A stretch of DNA of 7,327 nt from an uncultured Bdellovibrionales bacterium (GTDB lineage Bacteria > Bdellovibrionota > Bdellovibrionia > Bdellovibrionales > UBA1609). The position numbers and the translations under genes are program-made. The notes under the pieces were generated by a model. It was not told where the DNA came from and did no database searches. It saw nothing but the letters and a program-made list of their open reading frames with translations. Positions 1 through 5,660 of this stretch are shown one piece after another. The stretch lies in the NCBI GenBank assembly GCA_937980625.1, contig CALJPJ010000078.1:1-7327 (forward strand). Reading direction: 5' to 3'. Positions within the stretch are counted from its first letter, which is position 1, and each line of letters begins with the position of its first letter.

Positions 1-93
1 CTTATTTTTTGGTCATCGCACTTAAGAGCTAATATTTTCAGAGGTAATAAATAGTATACAGTCGAATACTTTTTTTATTCTTAATTAATAGTG

Positions 94-122
94 TTGACAT
101 AAAACCTCATAACGCAGATACT
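94..122 (+). promoter_or_regulatory. Candidate sigma-70-type promoter of the S10 operon
   Basis: A perfect TTGACA -35 box (94-99) is followed after exactly 17 bases by GATACT (117-122), which matches the TATAAT -10 consensus at four of six positions. The stretch just upstream (about 70-90) is almost purely A/T, as in UP elements that bind the RNA polymerase alpha subunit at strong promoters. Transcription would begin near 129-130, giving a leader of about 150 bases before S10. Bases 1-93 show no end of an upstream gene that I can recognise. Position, spacing and the highly expressed genes downstream fit a housekeeping promoter; the start site is inferred. Confidence 0.72.
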
Positions 123-156
123 CCTGATCCTGTACTACATATTTTTGGAGCTACAC

Positions 157-199
157 CCCGTAAGTCGTTGAAAATACATATTTTTTACGATACTTAGGG
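157..199 (+). promoter_or_regulatory. Extended stem-loop in the S10 operon leader
   Basis: Pairing by eye gives: 157-159 with 197-199 (three C-G pairs), a bulged G160, 161-165 with 192-196, a two-base bulge (190-191), 166-168 with 187-189, a U-U mismatch, then an A/U-rich arm 170-175 with 180-185 closed by a four-base loop. That is about 17 pairs in one imperfect hairpin lying wholly in the untranslated leader. In Escherichia coli the S10 leader folds into hairpins through which L4 represses the operon. I see the fold here, but no sequence match that shows L4 binding, so an autoregulatory role is inference. No T-run follows directly, so it is not a simple terminator. Confidence 0.45.
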
Positions 200-218
200 A
201 GGTACTTAGCCTCAAGAA

Positions 219-236
219 GAACGTCGTACTACGTTT
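219..236 (+). promoter_or_regulatory. Small leader hairpin upstream of S10
   Basis: AACGT (220-224) pairs perfectly with ACGTT (231-235) around a six-base loop, and a G-U pair (219-236) can extend it. It lies between the large leader stem-loop and the S10 ribosome binding site. Function is unknown; it is short and could occur by chance. Confidence 0.3.
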
Positions 237-278
237 AAAATATGGAAATTACTAATCTTTTTTAAAAAGGTAGAATGT

Positions 279-599
279 ATGCAAAGTCAAAAAATACGAA
301 TCCGATTAAAGGCTTTCGATCATAAATTATTAGATCAATCAACACGTGAAATTGTTGATACTGCTCGCAGAACAGGTGCGAGTATTGCTGGTCCGATTCC
401 TTTACCAACACGTATTAATCGTTACACAGTATTGCGCTCACCACATGTAAATAAAAAATCTCGTGAGCAGTTTGAAGTAAGAACTCATAAACGTCTTTTA
501 GATATTTTGGATCCAACCCAGCAAACAATTGATCAGCTTATGAAGTTAGATCTTTCAGCTGGTGTTGATGTGGAAATTAAGCTTTCTACTGATAAGTAA
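279..599 (+). CDS. rpsJ: 30S ribosomal protein S10
   Basis: S10 sits in the head of the 30S subunit and, as NusE, also pairs with NusB in transcription antitermination in bacteria. The 106-residue product (E. coli 103) is canonical: IRIRLKAFDH at 6-15, the GPIPLPT segment at 38-44, the YTVLRSPHVNKKSREQFE stretch at 49-66 that forms the extended loop, the RTHKRLLDI helix at 68-76, and VDVEIK near the C-terminus. ATG 279 is chosen because it gives the normal S10 N-terminus and lies eight bases after AAAAAGG (264-270). Another ATG at 275, four bases upstream, is out of frame and opens only a 16-codon ORF. It is the first gene of the operon, behind a structured leader, and is followed by a 27-base gap, the longest in the cluster. 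Confidence 0.98.
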   Translation: MQSQKIRIRLKAFDHKLLDQSTREIVDTARRTGASIAGPIPLPTRINRYTVLRSPHVNKKSREQFEVRTHKRLLDILDPTQQTIDQLMKLDLSAGVDVEIKLSTDK

Positions 600-626
600 T
601 TTATATAGTTTTTGGAGAATTAAATA

Positions 627-1340
627 ATGAGTGAAGAAAATAAAGAAAATCCAAGTGAAGAAGTAGCAGTTGCTGCTGAAGAGCAAACAGCACCAAAAGA
701 AGATACTTCAACTGTTAAGTTAAACAGTCTTTTTGCTTTTAAAGTTGGAATGTCACAAGTTTATGGTGAAAATGGTGAAGCTATTCCTGTCACTGTTTTG
801 AAATATAACCCTTGGGTTGTATCGCAAGTTAAAACAACTGAGACAGATGGTTATGAGGCTGTTCAATTAGCATCAACACCAAAGAAAGCTAAGAACTCTA
901 ATAAGGCCGAAGTCGGTCATTTAAAAGCTGCAGGCTTTGAAAACGGTGCTCGTTACATTAGAGAAGTTAGAGGGGCTTTGCCTGAGGGAGTTAAGGTAGG
1001 TCAACGCGTTCTTATCGATAGCCTTCAAAAAGGTGATAAAGTTCAATTAAAAGGTAAATCTAAAGGGCGTGGTTTCGCCGGTGTAATGAAGAGGTGGGGA
1101 CATGGTGGTGGCCCTGCAACGCATGGTTCTGGTTTCCATAGAAGACCTGGTTCAATAGGTAATAGAACAGACCCTGGTCGAGTGATGCCTGGTAGAAAGT
1201 TACCAGGTCATTTTGGCGATGCAAATAAATCTATTCCACACGTGCAGGTTGTAGATGTTATGGCAGATGAAAATGTTTTATTAGTAAAAGGTTCCGTACC
1301 AGGAGCTAGAAATTCAATGGTTCAATTAATTAAAGAGTAG
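627..1340 (+). CDS. rplC: 50S ribosomal protein L3 with acidic N-terminal extension
   Basis: L3 is an early-assembling 50S protein that binds near the 3' end of 23S rRNA and reaches toward the peptidyl transferase centre. The core is clear: FKVGMSQVY at 38-46, the KGKSKGRGFAGVMKRWG signature at 142-158, and the extended loop HGSGFHRRPGSIGNRTDPG at 166-184. The product is 237 residues against 209 in E. coli. Most of the excess is residues 1 to about 32, rich in Glu, Ala and Ser and net acidic, which ordinary L3 lacks. GGAG at 614-617 lies nine bases before ATG 627, and no in-frame ATG, GTG or TTG exists between it and Met42 inside the conserved core, so the extension appears genuine. In E. coli PrmB methylates Gln150 in the loop; the matching position here appears to be Thr, so that modification is not expected. 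Confidence 0.97.
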   Translation: MSEENKENPSEEVAVAAEEQTAPKEDTSTVKLNSLFAFKVGMSQVYGENGEAIPVTVLKYNPWVVSQVKTTETDGYEAVQLASTPKKAKNSNKAEVGHLKAAGFENGARYIREVRGALPEGVKVGQRVLIDSLQKGDKVQLKGKSKGRGFAGVMKRWGHGGGPATHGSGFHRRPGSIGNRTDPGRVMPGRKLPGHFGDANKSIPHVQVVDVMADENVLLVKGSVPGARNSMVQLIKE

Positions 1341-1345
1341 GTTTT

Positions 1346-1966
1346 ATGGCATCGTTACAAGTATTTGATTGGAATAAAAAAGAAGTTGGTAAGTTAGATA
1401 CCAATGCAGCAATTTTTGAAGCAGAAGTTCGCAAAGACATTCTTCATAGTGTTGTTCGTTGGCAACTAGCTTGTAAAAGAAAGGGTACGCATAAAGCTAA
1501 AACTCGCAGCGATGTTAGTGGTGGTGGTAAAAAACCTTTCAAGCAAAAAGGAACGGGTAATGCAAGGCAAGGGTCAACAAGATCACCTATAAATGAAGGT
1601 GGTGGGGTTATTTTTGGTCCAAGCCCGAGAGACTACTCATATACTCTCCCTAAGAAAACAAAAGTATTAGGTTTAAAATCAGCCTTATCTTACCTTAATA
1701 AAGAGGGTCGTTTATTTGTTGTAAAAGAGATTGCCTCTTCTGATGGCAAAACAAAATCATTTTTTAACCAACTCAAATCAATGGGCTTAACAAAAGCTTT
1801 AATTATTGATGAAAATCAAAATGATATGGTTAAAAGAGCCACTAAGAACCTTGCAAAGTTTAAGTACAGCAGTGTTCAAGGTGTAAATGTTTATGAGTTA
1901 TTAAAATTTGATAATTTAGTTATTACTGAATCAGCAATTAAGTCGCTTGAGAATCGACTAAAGTAA
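1346..1966 (+). CDS. rplD: 50S ribosomal protein L4
   Basis: L4 binds domain I of 23S rRNA and, with L22, lines the constriction of the peptide exit tunnel. The 206-residue product (E. coli 201) has the family's tunnel loop, GTHKAKTRSDVSGGGKKPF at 47-65 followed by QKGTGNARQGSTRSP (67-81), then GGGVIFGPSPRDYSYTLPKK (85-104) and the C-terminal Rossmann-like half with ALIIDE at 151-156. ATG 1346 begins five bases after the L3 stop, with AAAGAG (1332-1337) as a modest ribosome binding site inside the end of L3, suggesting coupled translation. L4 is the operon repressor in E. coli; whether it acts on the leader here is unknown. Confidence 0.97.
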   Translation: MASLQVFDWNKKEVGKLDTNAAIFEAEVRKDILHSVVRWQLACKRKGTHKAKTRSDVSGGGKKPFKQKGTGNARQGSTRSPINEGGGVIFGPSPRDYSYTLPKKTKVLGLKSALSYLNKEGRLFVVKEIASSDGKTKSFFNQLKSMGLTKALIIDENQNDMVKRATKNLAKFKYSSVQGVNVYELLKFDNLVITESAIKSLENRLK

Positions 1967-1979
1967 AGGATTATATACA

Positions 1980-2264
1980 ATGTATTATGTATTAAAAAAG
2001 CCAATAATTACTGAAAAAAACAGCATGATTGCTGAGCAAAGCAATACCTATGCTTTTGAGGTAGATAAGATGGCAACTAAAACTGATATTAAAAAAGCAA
2101 TTGAGAAATTATTTAATGTAAAAGTTCGTTCTGTAAATACTCTGATTTGCAGAAATAGATCTACAAGAAACCGTACAGGCACAAGTAAAGTTAAGTATTG
2201 GAAAAAAGCTATGGTTAGATTAGCCGATGGCGAAAAGATTTCTTTATTTGAGGGAGCTAATTAA
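1980..2264 (+). CDS. rplW: 50S ribosomal protein L23
   Basis: L23 lies at the mouth of the peptide exit tunnel and is a docking point for trigger factor and the signal recognition particle. The 94-residue product (E. coli 100) starts with the family's LKKPIITEKN motif (5-14). Glu12 aligns with E. coli Glu18, the residue needed for trigger factor binding. KTDIKKAIEKLFNVKVRSVN (34-53) is the conserved helix-strand segment, followed by the rRNA-binding basic loop (58-77) and WKKAMVRL (74-81). AAAGGA (1965-1970) is nine bases before ATG 1980 and overlaps the L4 stop. The stop codon overlaps the next start as TAATG, so L2 translation is likely coupled. Confidence 0.96.
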   Translation: MYYVLKKPIITEKNSMIAEQSNTYAFEVDKMATKTDIKKAIEKLFNVKVRSVNTLICRNRSTRNRTGTSKVKYWKKAMVRLADGEKISLFEGAN

Positions 2265-3097
2265 TGGGGATTAAAATATATAAACCGACCTCACCTGGTC
2301 GCAGAAATATGACAGGTCACGATTTCAAAGAAATCACTAAGGCAAAGCCTGAAAAGTCATTAACAGAAGCTAAGAGAAGAACTGGTGCGAGAAATAATCG
2401 CGGCAGAATCACTATGAGACATCACGGCGGTGGTCATAAACAACGTTACCGTATAATAGATTTTAAGCGGAATAAAGCCAACGTTCCGGCAACTGTTGCT
2501 GCTATTGAATATGATCCAAATCGTTCGTGTAGAATTGCACTTTTATTTTATAAAGATGGTGTTAAGTCATACATAATTGCACCTGTTGGCTTAAATGTAG
2601 GTGATACAGTTATTGCTAGTGATAATGCAGATATTAAACCAGGTAACTCTTTATCTTTAGATGCTATTCCGACTGGTACAACAATTCATAATATTGAAAT
2701 GAGACCTGGTAAAGGTGGTCAGCTTGCTCGTGGAGCTGGTGTTGGCGGGACTTTAGTAGCTAAGTTAGGAAAATACTGTCAGGTGAAATTACCATCTGGT
2801 GAAGTTCGTCAAATATTATCAAACTGCAGAGCTACAATTGGTCAAGTTGGTAACACAGACAACGAAAACATAAAAATTGGTAAAGCCGGTCGTTCACGTT
2901 GGTTAGGTAAAAGACCAAAAGTTCGTGGTATGGCTATGAACCCAATTGATCACCCTATGGGTGGTGGTGAAGGTGTTGGAAAGGGTAACCATCCGCAAAC
3001 ACCTTGGGGCGTTGCTTGTAAAGGTCACAAGACTAGAAATAATAAACGTACAAATTCTATGATTATTAAACGTAGAAAAAATAAGAAAAAAGGTTAA
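2264..3097 (+). CDS. rplB: 50S ribosomal protein L2
   Basis: L2 is one of the most conserved 50S proteins; it bridges to 16S rRNA and is needed for peptidyl transferase activity. The 277-residue product (E. coli 273) has KPTSPGRRNMTGHDF (7-21), GRITMRHHGGGHKQRYR (47-63), the IDFKR motif, the SH3-like middle (77-135), and the C-terminal RGMAMNPIDHPMGGGEG (221-237) with HPQTPWG and KGHKTR after it. His230 matches the histidine linked to catalysis in E. coli (His229, mature numbering). The second His of the usual DHPHGGGEG is Met232 here. The start overlaps the L23 stop by one base, with a strong AGGGAG (2251-2256) seven bases ahead. Confidence 0.98.
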   Translation: MGIKIYKPTSPGRRNMTGHDFKEITKAKPEKSLTEAKRRTGARNNRGRITMRHHGGGHKQRYRIIDFKRNKANVPATVAAIEYDPNRSCRIALLFYKDGVKSYIIAPVGLNVGDTVIASDNADIKPGNSLSLDAIPTGTTIHNIEMRPGKGGQLARGAGVGGTLVAKLGKYCQVKLPSGEVRQILSNCRATIGQVGNTDNENIKIGKAGRSRWLGKRPKVRGMAMNPIDHPMGGGEGVGKGNHPQTPWGVACKGHKTRNNKRTNSMIIKRRKNKKKG

Positions 3098-3107
3098 GGG
3101 GTAGGAA

Positions 3108-3377
3108 GTGGCTAGATCAATAAAAAAAGGTCCATTTATAGATATTCATTTGTCCAATAAAATTGAAAAAGCAATTGAGACAGGTGATAAAAAAGTAATT
3201 AAGACTTGGTCTCGTAGATCAACAATTGCTCCAGATGCAGCAGGCTTAACAGTTGCTGTTCATAATGGGAAAAAATTTGTTCCTGTTTATATAACAGAGA
3301 ACATGATTGGTCATAAATATGGTGAGTTTGCACCAACAAGAAACTACTCTGGTCATGGCGACAAAAAGAAAAAGTAA
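3108..3377 (+). CDS. rpsS: 30S ribosomal protein S19 (GTG start)
   Basis: S19 lies in the 30S head, contacts S13 and helps form a bridge to the 50S. The 89-residue product (E. coli 92) is collinear with the family: RSIKKGPFID (3-12), IKTWSRRSTI (31-40), VHNGKKFVPVYIT (51-63), and GHKYGEFAPTR (69-79), where the usual Leu after GHK is Tyr71. The tail is the normal lysine-rich end. GTG 3108 is the start because it yields the standard ARSIKKGPF N-terminus and follows AAGGGG (3096-3101) by six bases. The gap to L2 is 10 bases. Confidence 0.97.
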   Translation: MARSIKKGPFIDIHLSNKIEKAIETGDKKVIKTWSRRSTIAPDAAGLTVAVHNGKKFVPVYITENMIGHKYGEFAPTRNYSGHGDKKKK

Positions 3378-3391
3378 GGTAGAGGGATATT

Positions 3392-3724
3392 ATGGAAGTT
3401 AAAGCTAAATTAAAATACGCCAAAGTGGGAACGCAGAAGGCTAGACTCGTCGCTGATTTAGTACGTGGGCAAAACGTGAATGTCGCTTTAAAAAATTTGA
3501 CATTTATGAAGAAAAAGTCTGCTGTGCTAGTTAAAAAATTAATTGAATCTGCTGTTGCAAATGCTGCTGATAGAAATGTTATTGATGTAGATAATTTATA
3601 TGTTAAGGCCATTACTGTAGATCAAGGTCCATCAGCAAAAAGATTTCGCCCTAGAGCTCAAGGTCGTGCTTTCCAAATTAAAAAGAAGATGAGCCATATT
3701 AATGTAACTTTGGATGAGAGGTAA
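3392..3724 (+). CDS. rplV: 50S ribosomal protein L22
   Basis: L22 contacts all domains of 23S rRNA; its long beta hairpin lines the exit tunnel next to L4 and is a known site of macrolide-resistance changes. The product is 110 residues, the same as E. coli. It shows KARLVADLVRGQNVNVAL (16-33), the helix KKLIESAVANA (48-58), and the hairpin-loop block GPSAKRFRPRAQGRAFQIKK (79-98) then MSHI, with no insertion or deletion in the hairpin. AGAGGG (3381-3386) is five bases before ATG 3392. The S3 gene follows after two bases. Confidence 0.97.
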   Translation: MEVKAKLKYAKVGTQKARLVADLVRGQNVNVALKNLTFMKKKSAVLVKKLIESAVANAADRNVIDVDNLYVKAITVDQGPSAKRFRPRAQGRAFQIKKKMSHINVTLDER

Positions 3725-3726
3725 GA

Positions 3727-4392
3727 ATGGGTCAGAAGGTTAATCCGATTGGTTTAAGAGTTGGTGTAATTAGAAGTTGGGATTCTCGCTGGTATGCAGA
3801 GGGTGAAAAATATATTGAAAATCTTCATGAAGATTTAAAACTTAGAAAATACATTAAGTCAAAACTGAAGCACGCTGGTGTTTCTAAAATTGAAATGGAA
3901 AGAGCTGCACAAAAATTAAAGATTATTATTTCTACAGCTAGACCTGGTGTTGTTATTGGTAAAAAAGGAACTGGTATCGATACACTTAAAGCAGATATTC
4001 AAAAGCAAACTAAAAATGAAGTTTTTTTAAATATTCAAGAGATTAGAAAACCAGATTTAGACGCACAACTAGTTGCTGAGAATATTGCTCTTCAACTAGA
4101 AAAACGAATTTCTTGGAGGCGTGCTCTTAAAAAAGCTATGGCTGCCTCAGTTAGAAGTGGCGTTCGCGGTATTAAAATTATGGTGAGTGGGCGTTTAGAT
4201 GGCGCAGAGATTGCCCGTTCTGAATGGTACAACGAAAAGTCTGTACCCTTACACACTCTAAGGGCTGATATTGATTATGGAACTGCAGAAGCATTAACAA
4301 CTTACGGTATCATTGGAATAAAAACTTGGATCTACCGTGGTGACATTCTTTCAACTAAAGAGTTAGAGGAGGCAGGTCGTGTTAAGTCCTAA
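3727..4392 (+). CDS. rpsC: 30S ribosomal protein S3
   Basis: S3 lies at the mRNA entry channel and helps unwind structured mRNA. The 221-residue product (E. coli 233) has the N-terminal GQKVNPIGLRVG, a type II KH domain with the GKKG loop at 78-81 (VVIGKKG), and the C-terminal block SGRLDGAEIARSEWY (154-168) with PLHTLRADIDYGTAEA and TTYGIIGIKTWIYRGD. Arg131, Arg132 and Lys135 match the E. coli residues implicated in mRNA helicase activity. The basic C-terminal tail of E. coli S3 is mostly absent, which is common outside Gammaproteobacteria. GAGAGG (3716-3721) in the end of L22 serves the ATG. The last 14 bases overlap the L16 gene. Confidence 0.97.
   Translation: MGQKVNPIGLRVGVIRSWDSRWYAEGEKYIENLHEDLKLRKYIKSKLKHAGVSKIEMERAAQKLKIIISTARPGVVIGKKGTGIDTLKADIQKQTKNEVFLNIQEIRKPDLDAQLVAENIALQLEKRISWRRALKKAMAASVRSGVRGIKIMVSGRLDGAEIARSEWYNEKSVPLHTLRADIDYGTAEALTTYGIIGIKTWIYRGDILSTKELEEAGRVKS
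4365..4372 (+). promoter_or_regulatory. Strong ribosome binding site for L16 inside the S3 gene
   Basis: AGAGGAGG here is the best Shine-Dalgarno match seen among these genes. It is six bases before GTG 4379 and lies in the last codons of S3. It supports that GTG as the L16 start and hence the 14-base overlap of the two genes. Confidence 0.75.
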
Positions 4393-4786
4393 AAGAGTTA
4401 AATGGCGTAGGCAACATAGAGGTGATTACCGCGGTTTTGCTTACCGTGGGTCAAATTTAAACTTTGGTGATTTTGCTTTAATGGTAACTGAAGCTGGTCG
4501 AATTACTTCTAGACAAATTGAAGCAAGCCGTATTGCTGTAAGTAGGTCTGTAAAAAGAGGCGGAAACCTTTGGATTCGAATCTTTCCTGATTTACCAATT
4601 ACTAAGAAACCAATTCAAGTACGTATGGGTAAAGGTAAAGGGGCTCCTGATTTATGGGTAGCGAAAGTAAAGCCTGGAAGAATTATTTTTGAAATGAACG
4701 GTGTAACAAGAGAACAAGCTGTAGAAGCTTTTAGATTAGCTTCTCATAAGTTACCTCTTAAAACTAAATTTATATCAAGGGATTAG
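4379..4786 (+). CDS. rplP: 50S ribosomal protein L16 (GTG start)
   Basis: L16 sits by the A-site tRNA elbow and the peptidyl transferase centre and is needed for late 50S maturation. The 135-residue product (E. coli 136) starts LSPKRVKWRRQHRG, continues with NFGDFALMV, the RITSRQIEASRIAVSR block (41-56), WIRIFPDLPITKKP (65-78), VRMGKGKGAPDLWVA (81-95) and the end KLPLKTKF. Arg82 corresponds to E. coli Arg81, the target of the oxygenase YcfD/RoxA; the residue is kept, but whether it is hydroxylated here is unknown. GTG 4379 gives the universal N-terminus and overlaps S3 by 14 bases in another frame. Confidence 0.97.
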   Translation: MLSPKRVKWRRQHRGDYRGFAYRGSNLNFGDFALMVTEAGRITSRQIEASRIAVSRSVKRGGNLWIRIFPDLPITKKPIQVRMGKGKGAPDLWVAKVKPGRIIFEMNGVTREQAVEAFRLASHKLPLKTKFISRD

Positions 4787-4788
4787 AG

Positions 4789-4977
4789 ATGAAGTTTGCT
4801 GATATTAAAGATTTAAAATATGCAGAGTTACATAAGCAAGTCGCTGAGCTTAAGGATCAACTTTTTGAGTTGAAAATGAAGCATAGTTTGGGCCAATTAT
4901 CTAACACAGATCAAATTAGAAGAATTCGTAGAAATATTGCACGTTATAGAACAGCAATGACTGCGAATAAAGCGTAA
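4789..4977 (+). CDS. rpmC: 50S ribosomal protein L29
   Basis: L29 is a small helical protein beside L23 at the tunnel exit. The 62-residue product (E. coli 63) shows the two-helix pattern: IKDLKYAELHKQVAELKDQL (6-25), FELKMKHSLGQLSNT (26-40), then QIRRIRRNIARYRT (42-55), the typical family end. AAGGGA (4777-4782), inside the last codons of L16, is six bases before the ATG, and the gene begins two bases after the L16 stop. Confidence 0.95.
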   Translation: MKFADIKDLKYAELHKQVAELKDQLFELKMKHSLGQLSNTDQIRRIRRNIARYRTAMTANKA

Positions 4978-4988
4978 GAAGGTAAGTT

Positions 4989-5273
4989 ATGAGTAATGTA
5001 AGTACTAAAAAAAGAGGACGTTTAAACGAGGTTATCGGTGAAGTCGTATCTGATAAAATGGATAAAACTATTTCTGTTAAAATTATCAGACTAGTAAAGC
5101 ACCAGAGATACGGGAAGTTTACAAAAACTTCGTCTGTTTTTAAAGCTCATGATGAGAAGAATGTAGCTAAAGTTGGCGATAAAGTTGAAATCTATGAAAC
5201 TCGCCCACTTAGTAAGAGTAAAAGATGGATGCTGAAAACAGTTTTAGATAGTTCAGCTAGTAAAGGGGTATAA
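4989..5273 (+). CDS. rpsQ: 30S ribosomal protein S17
   Basis: S17 is an OB-fold protein binding the 5' domain of 16S rRNA early in 30S assembly. The 94-residue product (E. coli 84) contains GEVVSDKMDKTISVKI (17-32), HQRYGKFTKTSSVFKAHDE (38-56), VGDKVEIYETRPLSKSKRW (62-80), all in family order; the excess is a few residues at each end. AGAAGG (4977-4982) lies six bases ahead of ATG 4989. It is the last gene of the classical S10 operon, and L14 of the spc set follows only three bases later, with no terminator between them. Confidence 0.96.
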   Translation: MSNVSTKKRGRLNEVIGEVVSDKMDKTISVKIIRLVKHQRYGKFTKTSSVFKAHDEKNVAKVGDKVEIYETRPLSKSKRWMLKTVLDSSASKGV

Positions 5274-5276
5274 TCG

Positions 5277-5645
5277 ATGATTCAAATGCAAACAAAGCTG
5301 AAAGTTGCTGATAACTCAGGTGCCAAGCTTGTTCAGTGTATTAAAGTTCTAGGTGGTAGCCGTCGTCGTGTGGCTTCTGTTGGCGATATTATTGTTGTTT
5401 CCATTAAAGATGCATTACCAAAATCTAAAGTTAAAAAAGGTGATGTAGCCAAAGCTGTGATTGTTAGAACGATACATAAGCTTAGACGTCCTGATGGCAG
5501 TTATATCCGTTTTGATGAAAACTCTGCAGTTTTAATAAATGCGAATAAAGAGCCAGTTGGCACACGTATTTTTGGGCCAGTAGCTCGTGAATTACGTGCT
5601 AAAAAATATATGAAAATTATTTCACTAGCACCAGAAGTGCTTTAA
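5277..5645 (+). CDS. rplN: 50S ribosomal protein L14
   Basis: L14 lies on the 50S interface, contacts 16S rRNA in an intersubunit bridge, and is the target of the silencing factor RsfS in many bacteria. The 122-residue product (E. coli 123) is highly conserved: ADNSGAKLVQCIKVLGGSRRR (11-31), VGDIIVVSIKDALP, KKGDVAKAVIVRT, RRPDGSYIRFDENSAVL, GTRIFGPVARELR, and the end MKIISLAPEVL. A second in-frame ATG at 5286 exists, but the MIQMQT start matches the family and has AAAGGGG (5262-5268) eight bases ahead. The usual next gene, L24, is absent; L5 follows after 15 bases. Confidence 0.98.
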   Translation: MIQMQTKLKVADNSGAKLVQCIKVLGGSRRRVASVGDIIVVSIKDALPKSKVKKGDVAKAVIVRTIHKLRRPDGSYIRFDENSAVLINANKEPVGTRIFGPVARELRAKKYMKIISLAPEVL

Positions 5646-5660
5646 ATTTGGAGTGAGAAA

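Noticed and set aside
53..76. Inverted repeat AGTAT/ATACT followed by a run of T, resembling a terminator of an upstream gene
   Set aside because: The stem is only five pairs with one G-C pair, and the T-run is equally explained as part of the A/T-rich block above the promoter.
168..196. Second promoter in the leader (TTGAAA with GATACT or TACTTA)
   Set aside because: Either the spacing (15) or the -10 match is poor, and the bases are better explained by the leader stem-loop.
242..265. Seven-codon leader peptide frame (MEITNLF) before S10
   Set aside because: It has no ribosome binding site and no run of a regulatory amino acid; likely chance.
257..269. CTTTTTTAAAAAG inverted repeat near the S10 ribosome binding site
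   Set aside because: As RNA it forms at most four weak pairs around a short loop, too unstable to claim control of translation.
3199..3612. 137-codon open frame on the minus strand across S19 and L22
   Set aside because: It lies entirely opposite two well-conserved ribosomal genes, has no recognisable domain and is explained as a shadow of their codon use.
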